From Planctomycetaceae bacterium (GTDB taxonomy: Bacteria; Planctomycetota; Planctomycetia; Pirellulales; Thermoguttaceae), in contig JAAYAY010000253.1 in NCBI GenBank assembly GCA_012719125.1, forward strand, positions 1 to 32,115: a stretch of 32,115 nt of DNA, in the 5' to 3' direction. The notes below the pieces were generated by a model. The model did not search any database. It saw only the letters and a list, made by a program, of their open reading frames with translations, and was not told the DNA's origin. Position 1 is the stretch's first letter, and the number at the start of each line of letters is the position of its first letter. Below, piece after piece: positions 15,299-23,665 of this stretch. The translations under genes and the position numbers were made by a program.

Positions 15299-18229
15299 TC
15301 AACGAGCCCCGCCTCGCGCCCAATCCTGCGGGGCGCCCGCATCGAGCAGGACCTCGCCCTTGTATCGGAGCTTGCATGCCCCAATTGCCATTGCGCGGAG
15401 GTTCTTTCCGTCCTTTCCGGCTTCCACAGCGGCGACCTCCCCGTCCGTTTCCATGCTGTCGCAGCGAAGTGGTCCTTCGGCGTTTGCCTCGCGCAACAGG
15501 ATCAGGTGGATCTGGTCACCAACCTGAACGCGAACGCCGTAGCCCCCGGTCGCTTCGAGCGGCTCGATCAGGGCTTCCGGCTCAGGCTGCTCGTCGAGCC
15601 GCTGGATTTGCATCACGGCCAGGAACTCTTCCTCTGTGGCCGGCTTCCCCGGTGTCGCGTAGAGATGCCACTCGGGAGCGTACTTCTCGGGCGGCACCGG
15701 CCGAGTGCTGTAGCCGTCGACCGGCTCGACGGGGAAACCGGTCGTGACTTTCAAGTTCACACCCCCGGGCGTAAGGAACCGGCCCCGCAACGCTGCTTTC
15801 GGGAAAGAGACTTGAAAGGACTTGCTGGAATCGTCCGTTTCGAGGGGTGCCACCGCATGGAGCATCCAGTCGTAGCGGGCGGCCCCTGCGGCGGAGGCGA
15901 CCAGGTCGTGGATCACGACCAGGCCGGGCTTGATGAAGAGCACTCGCCGATCGAAGCGAGACAGCTTTCCATCGTAGACCTCCGGATCGGAGGCGTCGCC
16001 GATGGTGTAGCCGTAGTCGGGCGAGTCGAAATAGCGGGCGATCCGGCCGTCGGCGCCCGACTTGCACACGGCCTGGCCGGCTCCGTCGACCAGCAGTGTG
16101 TTGTGAGCCAGCGTGGTCATCGAGTAGGCCTTGAAGTGCGGGCTGCCATACCAGTCATAGTAGCCGCCGTCGACGGCCAGCTTCTCGCCGTAGGCGTTGA
16201 TCACAAAACTGTTCTGGTCGGGGTGCTGATGTCCGGCGAAGTAGCGGCCGCTGTGCAGGGCCACCGTCGATCCCTGCAAGCCGTCGACCAGCGACGTGTT
16301 GAAAATCACCCAGCCCAAGTCCTCGTAGTGGATCGAAGGCGTCAGATCGGTCGGCGGCTTGGGGACCAGACCGTCCACCGGCTCTCGCTCGCCCGAGTAC
16401 CAGAGTGCGTAGGGGTCGCCGGTTCGCAGGGCCAGTTCACGGACCCATCGGGTCTGAGCCGGTCCGCGTACGGAGTGGTTCGGTTTGCCCGTATCGGCGA
16501 ACGAGACGGCCCAGGCGTTTGGCGGAACACTGTACATGGGAAAGCGGGCGGTCTGCCGCAGCCAGGGGTGCTGGTAGAGATCGATGTCGCAGACAGTGCG
16601 CATCAGGTCGGCATAGCCGATGACGAAACCCAGGCCGTAGCCCCAGTAGGAGATGCCTTCGTTGTTTTCTCCCTGCCGACCCAGGCAGCTCAGGAACCGG
16701 CCCAGGTAGAGTTGGCGAACCACCTCGGCCCATTCGGCGGCCCCGTCGTGCTCGCCCAGCAAGACGATTCCTGACTCGGCCAGGCCGAACGCCTGGAGCC
16801 AGGCATGGTTGTTGGCCTCGCTGCCGCGGAAGGGATTCAGTCGCTGATGAAACTGCTCAGCCCGCCGCACAATCGTCTCTCGCAATTGCTTCTCTTCCTC
16901 GGCCGACATGGTGTCGCGGCAGGCGTCGTAACACCAGTTCAGGCCGCGAAGCAGATGATGGGCCCCGATATCGCCGTACCGCATGGCGCTGCCGCCATCC
17001 GGGTCCCAGCGGCAGGCCTCCAAGGCGAGTTCCTTGGCCCATTGGGTCACCTGCGGATCGCCCGTCAACATGGCGTAGCCGCCGAGATTCTCGAGCCGTC
17101 GCCCGGTGCCGCCCGTGATGCCGCCGGCGACCTTTCCATACCAATCGATCCAGGTCGGCCAGCGCGGATCGCCGGGCACGTGTACGCCCGGATGCTCGGG
17201 CACGCCTTGGCGATAGAGCTTCTCGGCGTTCTTGACCAACTGCGCTTTCTGCGCGTCGGTCAAGTCGGGTTCGTCCAGCCGGGCGACCGGCATCAGACGG
17301 GGCCGCGGTCTGGCGGCCAGTGATTCCAGCGGCATGGGGGGCGTTGTGAAGCGGTGGGCTTCGGGCAGGACTTCGATTCGCTCAATATCCGACCAGCCCT
17401 CCAACAACTCGCTGCTGCTCCACACCCGCCAGTACCAGCAGCCTGGCTTCAGCGGTTCGGCCGGAGTAAAGAAGTTCCACTTCGTATCGACCGTCACCGT
17501 CGTGCCGTCCGCGAACCCGGGATCCAGGGAATACTGGAGTCGCTGGGGGCGCGCTCCGTCAGGCCGGGGCCACTGGAACATGGGCGGGTTGGCGGTCGAG
17601 TCACGTTCCCGATCCGTCAGGACGGACTTCCGCTGGGCCACGTCGATCTGGATGTTGTCCAGATACACCGTCATGCGAGCGTTCGTCTCGCCCTTGGTTG
17701 TTGTCTTGTCCTTCACGCGACCATAGACCTGAATTCCGGAGAAGACCAGCCCGGACCGCACGGTATGTTCCTGCCACGGCGGCAGGGCACCCAACGACAC
17801 CTCGGCATGCCGCCACTCGGCGGAGAATTCATCGCTGTGCCAGAACCACTGTTCTCCGTCGACATAGAAGATCATCCCCAGATAGGCCCCTTCGAAGCCC
17901 AGCTCGATTTCGGTTCGGTAGTCGAACGACAACAGGAGGTTCTTTGTCAGCGTCACCGGCCCTTTGAGCCGCACGCCGCAGGTGGTCGCCGGGGTGGAGT
18001 TGTGCAGCCGCAGGCAGTGTCCTTTGCCGTCCAGTCCGCCGGGAACCACGTCCGCCTCAAGCCTCCCCCAGTCCAGACGCTCGTATTTCGAGAGGTCATC
18101 GCCTTGTTCGAAATCGATGCGTGGCAGTTCTGCGGCCGGTGCCCGGGGGATTGCGCCCGGTGTCAGGATGATCGACACGAGCAGACTCGCGGCCAGGTTG
18201 CCCCTGGTTCTTGCGCACGTTGTTGCCAT
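15299..18229 (-). CDS. Heparinase II/III family polysaccharide lyase with DUF4962-type N-terminus
   Basis: A 976-residue secreted protein. The start at 18229 has AGGAG 7 bases upstream and gives a Sec signal (cleavage near PRAPAA). Residues ~35-200 look like a carbohydrate-binding jelly roll, ~205-300 an FnIII-like region (YWRVWSSSELLEGWSDIERI), ~330-620 the (alpha/alpha) toroid with SEANNHAWLQAFGL, and ~640-900 the beta-sandwich with the heparinase motif GHQHPDQNSFVINAYG and LAHNTLLVDG. These enzymes cleave uronate-containing polysaccharides by beta-elimination; Asn/His/Tyr candidates are present but the substrate (alginate, heparin-like, ulvan-like) cannot be told. It is followed by a convergent regulator gene 64 bp away with no obvious terminator. 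Confidence 0.85.
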   Translation of the reverse strand: MATTCARTRGNLAASLLVSIILTPGAIPRAPAAELPRIDFEQGDDLSKYERLDWGRLEADVVPGGLDGKGHCLRLHNSTPATTCGVRLKGPVTLTKNLLLSFDYRTEIELGFEGAYLGMIFYVDGEQWFWHSDEFSAEWRHAEVSLGALPPWQEHTVRSGLVFSGIQVYGRVKDKTTTKGETNARMTVYLDNIQIDVAQRKSVLTDRERDSTANPPMFQWPRPDGARPQRLQYSLDPGFADGTTVTVDTKWNFFTPAEPLKPGCWYWRVWSSSELLEGWSDIERIEVLPEAHRFTTPPMPLESLAARPRPRLMPVARLDEPDLTDAQKAQLVKNAEKLYRQGVPEHPGVHVPGDPRWPTWIDWYGKVAGGITGGTGRRLENLGGYAMLTGDPQVTQWAKELALEACRWDPDGGSAMRYGDIGAHHLLRGLNWCYDACRDTMSAEEEKQLRETIVRRAEQFHQRLNPFRGSEANNHAWLQAFGLAESGIVLLGEHDGAAEWAEVVRQLYLGRFLSCLGRQGENNEGISYWGYGLGFVIGYADLMRTVCDIDLYQHPWLRQTARFPMYSVPPNAWAVSFADTGKPNHSVRGPAQTRWVRELALRTGDPYALWYSGEREPVDGLVPKPPTDLTPSIHYEDLGWVIFNTSLVDGLQGSTVALHSGRYFAGHQHPDQNSFVINAYGEKLAVDGGYYDWYGSPHFKAYSMTTLAHNTLLVDGAGQAVCKSGADGRIARYFDSPDYGYTIGDASDPEVYDGKLSRFDRRVLFIKPGLVVIHDLVASAAGAARYDWMLHAVAPLETDDSSKSFQVSFPKAALRGRFLTPGGVNLKVTTGFPVEPVDGYSTRPVPPEKYAPEWHLYATPGKPATEEEFLAVMQIQRLDEQPEPEALIEPLEATGGYGVRVQVGDQIHLILLREANAEGPLRCDSMETDGEVAAVEAGKDGKNLRAMAIGACKLRYKGEVLLDAGAPQDWARGGAR

Positions 18230-18280
18230 CGGTTCGCTCCTGTCTGGCCGCTTGGTAGTCCATCGCCTCGCCTAAATGGA

Positions 18281-18437
18281 CTTGCGTGATTCCCGGAGAC
18301 ATGATTCCGAGATAGTCGTTCCCCGCGTCATTCCCGCGCAGGCGGGAATCCAGTGGCGTTTGCCGAGGGCATGGATTCCCGCCTGCGCGGGAATGACGGC
18401 CAACGGCCCCCGGGAATTCCTCCGGGAATCACGCAAG
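18281..18437. repeat. Nested palindromic intergenic element (MITE/REP-like)
   Basis: The outer ends are a perfect 17-bp inverted repeat (18281-18297 and 18421-18437, CTTGCGTGATTCCCGGA and its complement). Inside are perfect 27-bp arms at 18326-18352 and 18372-18398 around a 19-nt loop; the arms contain TCATTCCCGC and GGCGGGAATCCA, a motif scattered through many bacterial genomes. No open frame is inside. It abuts the stop codon of the family-10-like hydrolase gene (18439-18441) and precedes the lyase start, so the RNA hairpin could end or trim the transcript between the two. A single outer end also occurs at 11938-11954. Confidence 0.8.
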
Positions 18438-18438
18438 G

Positions 18439-19584
18439 TCATTTAGCCGGCGGCTGCAAGCCGGTGGTGAACTGTTCGAAGTAGCCGGCCTGCTTCACTT
18501 CGGGCAGGTACGGCTGAAGCGTTTCCCAGGTGAAGAACGCCGCACCCTGGACGCCGTGGCGCTTGCCGATATCGAGGTAGTCTTTGAGTTCCTTGGCTTC
18601 GCGGATCTTGCCGTGGCTGGTGGAGATTCCCACGCAGATGGTGAACTCAACCGGCCTGCTAATTCCCTTCAGAACGTCGGCCGCGGTCTGGAATCGCTCG
18701 TCCAAGACCGTGAGGTACCTCTCGCCGTATTGCTCGCGATAGGAGTAGCCGGTGTGATTGAGCATGTCGAGGTATCCGCGGTCGGCCCAGGTTCGCCAAT
18801 CGCGGGTGTTCTTGAGCTCATGGGCGCTCCACATGTAGACGGCGATTCGCGGCGCGGGGTCGAGGGCCCGCAACTCGCGGCTGATCTGCCCGACCAGTTC
18901 CGTAAGACACTCCCGCTTGAATTCTCGAAACGCGTCCTTGTACTGGCTGCTTCCCGGCGGGAATCGATCAGCCGGATGGGACTTCTCGAATTCGGCCTGC
19001 GCCACGGGGTCCATCTGGGCCTCGCTGCCGGGATAGCGGCAGTAGTCGAGCAGGATGCCGTCCGGCCGGTAGTTGGCCGCAATCTCCTTGAGCATCGAGA
19101 CCACCCAGGCCCGGGCTTCCGGATGCCCGGAAGAAATGAAGCCCATGGGCTGCCCCTCCTTGTCGCGGAGGGCCCAGTCCGGATGCTGTTTGAGAATGCC
19201 CTCGGGCCGATCGTGCCCGCAGGCCAACACGCAGACGGCCGGATAGATCTGCAAGCCGCGCTTGCGAGCCTCGCGAACCATCACGGCGAGCGGGTCCCAG
19301 TCGCCAAACGCCCTGTCGGGAATCACCTGGCTGGCATATCCGGCCTGGCCGCGAGTGGAGGTTACGAACGGGATCAGAACTCGCAGCCCCGAATCGCGGA
19401 AGCGATCCAGATTCTCCTCGATGATTCGAACGCGGGCCGCCTCGTCGGGCGCATCGCGAAACCACGAGGACAAGTGAATATACGCCCCCATGAAGGGCTC
19501 GTCGGAACGTTCGGCTCCTGCAACGACCGAACCGGCAGCCAGCAGAACGAAGCAGGCCGGCAGCAGACATTTCACATTGGTCAT
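18439..19584 (-). CDS. Secreted family-10-like glycosyl hydrolase (GHL10/UPF0748-type TIM barrel)
   Basis: A 381-residue protein. The start at 19584 has GAGGGAGGG upstream and a Sec signal (LLPACFVLLAAGSVVAGA). The mature part reads as a TIM barrel of the GHL10/YngK type: GAYIHLSSWF, LRVLIPFVTSTRG, DPLAVMVREARKRGLQIYPAVCVLACG, then the diagnostic YRPDGILLDYCRYP with the conserved Asp, IAVYMWSAHELKNTRDW and GVQGAAFFTWETL. The family is thought to act on glycans, possibly lipopolysaccharide- or peptidoglycan-related, but substrates are poorly known. It follows an unrecognised cytosolic gene by 23 bp and precedes the lyase gene, consistent with one glycan-degrading operon. Confidence 0.8.
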   Translation of the reverse strand: MTNVKCLLPACFVLLAAGSVVAGAERSDEPFMGAYIHLSSWFRDAPDEAARVRIIEENLDRFRDSGLRVLIPFVTSTRGQAGYASQVIPDRAFGDWDPLAVMVREARKRGLQIYPAVCVLACGHDRPEGILKQHPDWALRDKEGQPMGFISSGHPEARAWVVSMLKEIAANYRPDGILLDYCRYPGSEAQMDPVAQAEFEKSHPADRFPPGSSQYKDAFREFKRECLTELVGQISRELRALDPAPRIAVYMWSAHELKNTRDWRTWADRGYLDMLNHTGYSYREQYGERYLTVLDERFQTAADVLKGISRPVEFTICVGISTSHGKIREAKELKDYLDIGKRHGVQGAAFFTWETLQPYLPEVKQAGYFEQFTTGLQPPAK

Positions 19585-19607
19585 CTCAGCCCTCCCTCAC
19601 TCATTAC

Positions 19608-20435
19608 CTACGGTTTCTTCTGGCTCGAATCCTTGGCAAAGAACTTGGCGATGTTGATCCCACCGCGAAGTTCCTCTTCGAGGAGCTTGATCCGCGTTTC
19701 CAGGCGTTCGACGGCGCGGAGGAGCTTGGGGATCGCGTTCTCGACCTCGCCCGGCGGCTTGGGGCGGGGCACACCCGGATAACCCAGGTGGCGAGCCAAG
19801 GCGGAGAACAGAAACACCGGGTCCTTCCGGCGGTTGGCCTCGGCGATCCTGCCTTCCTTCTCCCCGAACAGGACCGCCTTGTTCATGTCGGGATCTTTCT
19901 TCTTGTAGTGCTCGCTTCGCACATAGATCATGTCGGCGAAGTCGACGAGTCCCACCTGCTTGCGAACCGTTAGAATCCATTCGGACCAATGCTCGTCGTA
20001 GATGGGATCGCCGGCCATGGCTCCCAGGCCTGCATCGTAACCCAGCCGATTTCGGCACAGCGTCTCAAACTGATAGAAGAAGATTCCCTGGCGGCTTGCC
20101 CCCTCGGCCCGATACTTGGCTTCCCGTTCGAGGATCTCCAGCGCGATGCGAAAATCGAATCGTCCTTCCTGCCGTTCCGCCTCGGTGATCACGAAGGTCT
20201 GGAAGGTGGTGAAGTAGTGGCTCATGTGGGCCATGGCCGTGCCGAATCCGCCCGTGTGTTTGAGCTCGGTGCGCATGAAGTCGAGCGCCAGGGGGAGCCG
20301 CGACGTCGACAGCAGTTCCTGGCGGATGGAAAACAGCAATTCCTGGGTCGACATCCCCTGCTGCATCCGCTCGTTCAGCGTCCGGTAGAAGTACGCTTGT
20401 TCGACGTATTCTTCGCGTTCGAGCAATTGGGCCAT
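19608..20435 (-). CDS. Conserved-looking cytosolic protein of unknown function
   Basis: A 275-residue protein with no signal peptide or membrane helix. The ATG at 20435 lies 14 bp after the oxidoreductase stop; a longer in-frame start would overlap that gene. It looks largely helical: LEREEYVEQAYFYRTLNERM, TQELLFSIRQELLST, then RIALEILEREAKYRAEG and FFYQFETLCRNRLGYDAG, and ends in a likely coiled coil (IPKLLRAVERLETRIKLLEEEL). Spacing on both sides (14 and 23 bp) places it firmly in the minus-strand operon between a Gfo/Idh/MocA enzyme and a hydrolase. I do not recognise the family. Confidence 0.75.
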   Translation of the reverse strand: MAQLLEREEYVEQAYFYRTLNERMQQGMSTQELLFSIRQELLSTSRLPLALDFMRTELKHTGGFGTAMAHMSHYFTTFQTFVITEAERQEGRFDFRIALEILEREAKYRAEGASRQGIFFYQFETLCRNRLGYDAGLGAMAGDPIYDEHWSEWILTVRKQVGLVDFADMIYVRSEHYKKKDPDMNKAVLFGEKEGRIAEANRRKDPVFLFSALARHLGYPGVPRPKPPGEVENAIPKLLRAVERLETRIKLLEEELRGGINIAKFFAKDSSQKKP

Positions 20436-20449
20436 CTTGTCCACACGCT

Positions 20450-21757
20450 TCAGAGTGTCCAGCCGTCGCGGTACTCTCGCTTCAGGTAGCGGTCGGCTTT
20501 GGGGCAGTTCGTTGCTTTCAGGTTCGGAGCGTCCCAGTCGAGCTTGCTGCCGATTCGATACGACACATTGCCGAGCAATACGGTTTCGCTCAGCACGCCC
20601 GAGTAGCCGAAGTGGCAGGTCGTCGTTCCGCCGTTCTTGCAGGCCTCGATCCATTCGGCGTGATGGCCGATCGAATCGGGGATGGTCGGCGCCGGCGGCT
20701 GGAAATCCGCGAACTGCTGCTCCGGCAGAAGCTTCCGCCGGTTGTAGTCGGCTGCAAGCATGCCGTTTTCACCCACGAAGAGTACACCGGCGGCCCACTT
20801 CTCCAGATTCAGCCCTCCGACGATCTCCGGTCGGACGGAGCCGTTGGTCCAGGTCAGCTTGACCGGCGGTCGCTCTCCTCGCGAGGGAAACTCATAGTGA
20901 ACGGTGAGCTGCGGCGCCGTGGTTTCCGGGTGTGGCGGCGGCCCGATGGCTTCGACCGACGTCGGATGCCCCAACTCCAACGCCCAGAACGGCAGGTCCA
21001 TGTAATGGCAACCGAAGTCGCCCAGCGTGCCGTTTCCAAAATCCCACCAGCTTCGCCAATTCCCGGGCACATAGGTTGGATGGTAGGGTCGCTCGGGAGC
21101 CGGGCCGAGCCACAGGTCCCAGTCCAGGTAGTCGGGAACAGGCGGCGTGTCGGTTGGTCGATCCTGGTTACCGCGGCTGCCGGGGTGCCACACGTGCACC
21201 TCGCCGACCGGCCCGATGGCCCCGGACCGGACGAGTTCGACCACGCGGCGATAGTTGTCGCCCGCATGGATTTGTGTGCCCATCTGAGTCACCAGGCGGT
21301 TTTCGGAGGCCAGTTGGGTGAGCAGCCGGGCTTCGGCCACATTGTGCGTCAGCGGTTTCTCGCAGTAGCAGTGTTTCTTAAGCCGCATCGCGGCCGCGGC
21401 GGTCGGGGCATGCGTGTGATCGGGCGTGCTGACCACGACGGCGTCGATCCGGTCGGCCACCTGGCCGAGCATCTTGCGGAAATCGCGAAAAGTCTCGGCC
21501 TTCGGAAATCGCTGAGAAGCGGCACCGAGGCGGTTGGCATCGACATCGCACAGAGCCACGATATTCTCGCCCGAGACGCCCTTCAGATTCGCGCCCCCGC
21601 GTCCGGCAACCCCGACCACGGCGATGTTCAGTGACTGATTGGGCGACTTCGGCGCGGCCATCCCCTTGGTCGCGACTACGGCTGCCACGGACAGGGCCGA
21701 CGGAGCAAGGGCCGCTTGACGCAAGAACTTGCGGCGAGTCAAATGGGATTTCATCAT
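20450..21757 (-). CDS. Tat-exported Gfo/Idh/MocA family NAD(P)-dependent oxidoreductase (copy 3)
   Basis: A 435-residue protein. It opens with a canonical Tat motif (LTRRKFLRQ) and Ala-rich h-region to ~35. GGAG stands upstream of two adjacent ATGs (21757 and 21754), the second being better spaced. The Rossmann motif VVGVAGRGG is at 47-55, CEKPLTH at 132-138 and the bacterial-type C-terminal domain follows (GDFGCHYMDLPFWALELGHP, LPEQQFADF, then HHAEWIEACKNGG). Probable periplasmic sugar dehydrogenase. It is the first gene of the 21757-to-18439 operon, possibly extending into the lyase gene, and is divergent from rsmG. Confidence 0.9.
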   Translation of the reverse strand: MMKSHLTRRKFLRQAALAPSALSVAAVVATKGMAAPKSPNQSLNIAVVGVAGRGGANLKGVSGENIVALCDVDANRLGAASQRFPKAETFRDFRKMLGQVADRIDAVVVSTPDHTHAPTAAAAMRLKKHCYCEKPLTHNVAEARLLTQLASENRLVTQMGTQIHAGDNYRRVVELVRSGAIGPVGEVHVWHPGSRGNQDRPTDTPPVPDYLDWDLWLGPAPERPYHPTYVPGNWRSWWDFGNGTLGDFGCHYMDLPFWALELGHPTSVEAIGPPPHPETTAPQLTVHYEFPSRGERPPVKLTWTNGSVRPEIVGGLNLEKWAAGVLFVGENGMLAADYNRRKLLPEQQFADFQPPAPTIPDSIGHHAEWIEACKNGGTTTCHFGYSGVLSETVLLGNVSYRIGSKLDWDAPNLKATNCPKADRYLKREYRDGWTL

Positions 21758-21944
21758 GATTCTCCGGCAAAGGGCCGGCGGACGAAAGAAATCTACCCGC
21801 TAGACGCTCCAGGATAGGAAGAAGGCGTGTTTCGTCCGCCTGCCTAACATCGTAGTGATTCGGCAACATGGCTGCCGTATCATGCTAGCCGGTGGTTTGG
21901 CTGAGTGCAATGTTGCGCCGTCTCTCCCTCCAGAAAGCCCCCGC

Positions 21945-22592
21945 GTGATCGAAAACGTTGACACCCTTGCCGCCGCATTGGCCCGGCATCAGATCGAGTT
22001 GCCCGGCGACCAGGCGGCCCTTCTCGACCGCTACTGCGGGGCCCTCTGGGACTGGAACTCCAAGCTCAACCTGACCCGGCATACCGATTACGAGAAGTTC
22101 GTCGGCCGCGACGTCGTCGACAGCCTGGCGCTGGCGAAGCACCTCGGAGAAAGCGAGAAGATCCTCGACGTCGGCACGGGCGGCGGGGTGCCGGGCGTCG
22201 TGCTGGCGATCGTGCGGCCGGATCTGAAGGTCTCGCTCTGCGAGTCGGTGGGCAAGAAGGCCCGGGCCGTGGCTGACATCGTTTCGCAACTGGGACTCAA
22301 CGTGCCCGTCTACCCGGAAAACGTCCAACAAGTCGTGCAGGTCTGGAACGGCGACACGCTGGTGCTTCGTGCCGTTGCCCGCCTGCGGAAGATTCTGGGC
22401 TGGCTCCAGCCGCACTGGGGCGCGTTCCACCGTTTGCTTCTGATCAAGGGTCCCGCCTGGGTCGAAGAACGGGGTGAGGCACGGCACCACGGACTCATGG
22501 CCGACCTCGATTTGCGGAAGCTTGCTTCCTATCCGCTTCCGGGGACGGAATCGGAGAGCGTGCTCTTGCAGATCATGCGGAAGGCTGAGTGA
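21945..22592 (+). CDS. rsmG: 16S rRNA (guanine527-N7)-methyltransferase RsmG
   Basis: The GTG at 21945 gives 215 residues, close to the usual RsmG length; in-frame GTG 21855 and ATG 21882 would add sequence without family similarity, and no start has a clear Shine-Dalgarno. RsmG uses S-adenosylmethionine to methylate G527 of 16S rRNA; loss gives low-level streptomycin resistance. Visible motifs are YCGALWDWNSKLNLTRH, FVGRDVVDSL, the SAM loop ILDVGTGGGVPGVVLAI, ESVGKKARAV, then VLRAVARLRKILGWL and LLLIKGP. It overlaps the following transporter gene by 4 bp (GTGA), so the two are probably translationally coupled. Confidence 0.9.
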   Translation: MIENVDTLAAALARHQIELPGDQAALLDRYCGALWDWNSKLNLTRHTDYEKFVGRDVVDSLALAKHLGESEKILDVGTGGGVPGVVLAIVRPDLKVSLCESVGKKARAVADIVSQLGLNVPVYPENVQQVVQVWNGDTLVLRAVARLRKILGWLQPHWGAFHRLLLIKGPAWVEERGEARHHGLMADLDLRKLASYPLPGTESESVLLQIMRKAE

Positions 22593-23557
22593 TATCTCCG
22601 GAGTTCTCCTTGTTGCTTCCACCATCGCACGTCCCTGTCCTCTTGGCCGCTAGTTCGGCCGTCCCCGACGACTTTCTGCTGACCCCCACGTTCTGGCTGT
22701 CGTTGCTGGCGGCGTTCCTGTACGCACTTGGGGCACTGTTGCTCAAGCGAACCGCCACGGGGGCCGTCGACGTCTGGCGGATCACTTTCGTTTCCAATAT
22801 CGCCACGTCGGTCGCCCTGGCCGGCCTCTGGGGATTCGGCGGGCAGATCCCTTCGCTCGACGCGTTGTGGCAGCCGGCCGTGGTGGCGCTGCTGTTCATC
22901 GCCGGCCAGATCACGGCCATCCTCGCGCTCACGCGGGGCGACGTTTCCGTGGCCACGCCCATGCTCGGGCTGAAGATCCTCATGGTCGCCTTCTTCACCT
23001 GGCTGCTGATCCATGAGCCGTTGCCGCCGCGGGTTTGGATCTCGGCCACACTGGCGACCGCGGCCGTCGCCCTGCTCGGGATCAGCCGCGACCGCGCCGG
23101 GATGCACCGGGCGGCCTTTACGGCCGGGCTGACCCTGATCGCGGCCGCCTCCTACGCCTGTTTCGACGTTCTGGTCCAGCGCTGGTCGCCGGCCTGGGGT
23201 GTGGGACGGTTTCCGCCGGTCGTGGGCTTCTTTGCCGCAGTCTATTCCCTGGTCCTCATCCCGCGCTTCCAACAACCGCTCCGCGATACGCCGGCGAGCG
23301 TCTGGCCTTACCTGGGCTTCGGCTCGGCCCTCATTGGCGTTCAGGGCCTCCTCATCATTTCGACCATCGCCAACTGGGGCTACGCCGCCGCGGCCAACGT
23401 GGTCTACAGTTTCCGCGGGCTGTGGAGCGTCCTGCTGGTGCTCGCGCTGGGCCGCTGGCTGGCCCGGGACGAACATGCCTTGGGCCGGAAGCTGCTCCTG
23501 CTGCGCCTCGCAGGGGCGGCCCTGTTGTCTGCGGCGATCCTGCTGTTGGTCAACTGA
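22589..23557 (+). CDS. EamA/DMT-superfamily transporter
   Basis: A 322-residue inner-membrane protein with about ten hydrophobic helices in two EamA-like halves (~30-160 and ~175-320), e.g. FWLSLLAAFLYALGALLLKR, SVALAGLWGFGG, VALLFIAGQITAILALT, MVAFFTWLLIHEPLPP and FRGLWSVLLVLALGRWLAR. The LIHEPLPPR segment after the fourth helix is typical of the fold. Family members export metabolites or take up sugars and amino acids; the substrate is not predictable. The GTG start overlaps the rsmG stop by 4 bp; TTG codons ~20 bp downstream are alternatives. Confidence 0.85.
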   Translation: MISPEFSLLLPPSHVPVLLAASSAVPDDFLLTPTFWLSLLAAFLYALGALLLKRTATGAVDVWRITFVSNIATSVALAGLWGFGGQIPSLDALWQPAVVALLFIAGQITAILALTRGDVSVATPMLGLKILMVAFFTWLLIHEPLPPRVWISATLATAAVALLGISRDRAGMHRAAFTAGLTLIAAASYACFDVLVQRWSPAWGVGRFPPVVGFFAAVYSLVLIPRFQQPLRDTPASVWPYLGFGSALIGVQGLLIISTIANWGYAAAANVVYSFRGLWSVLLVLALGRWLARDEHALGRKLLLLRLAGAALLSAAILLLVN

Positions 23558-23665
23558 CGGATGCCGGCGGCCGGTTGCTTTCTGCCCGCGCTATGTTTAC
23601 TGTGAGCAGGGTGGAATCGCTTGGTCCTCAGGTCGTTCAACGTGCACACTTTGATGGAGGTAGTT

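Noticed and set aside
15047-16774. 575-codon plus-strand open frame
   Set aside because: Overlaps the end of the XRE gene and runs antisense through the heparinase-like lyase; no domain.
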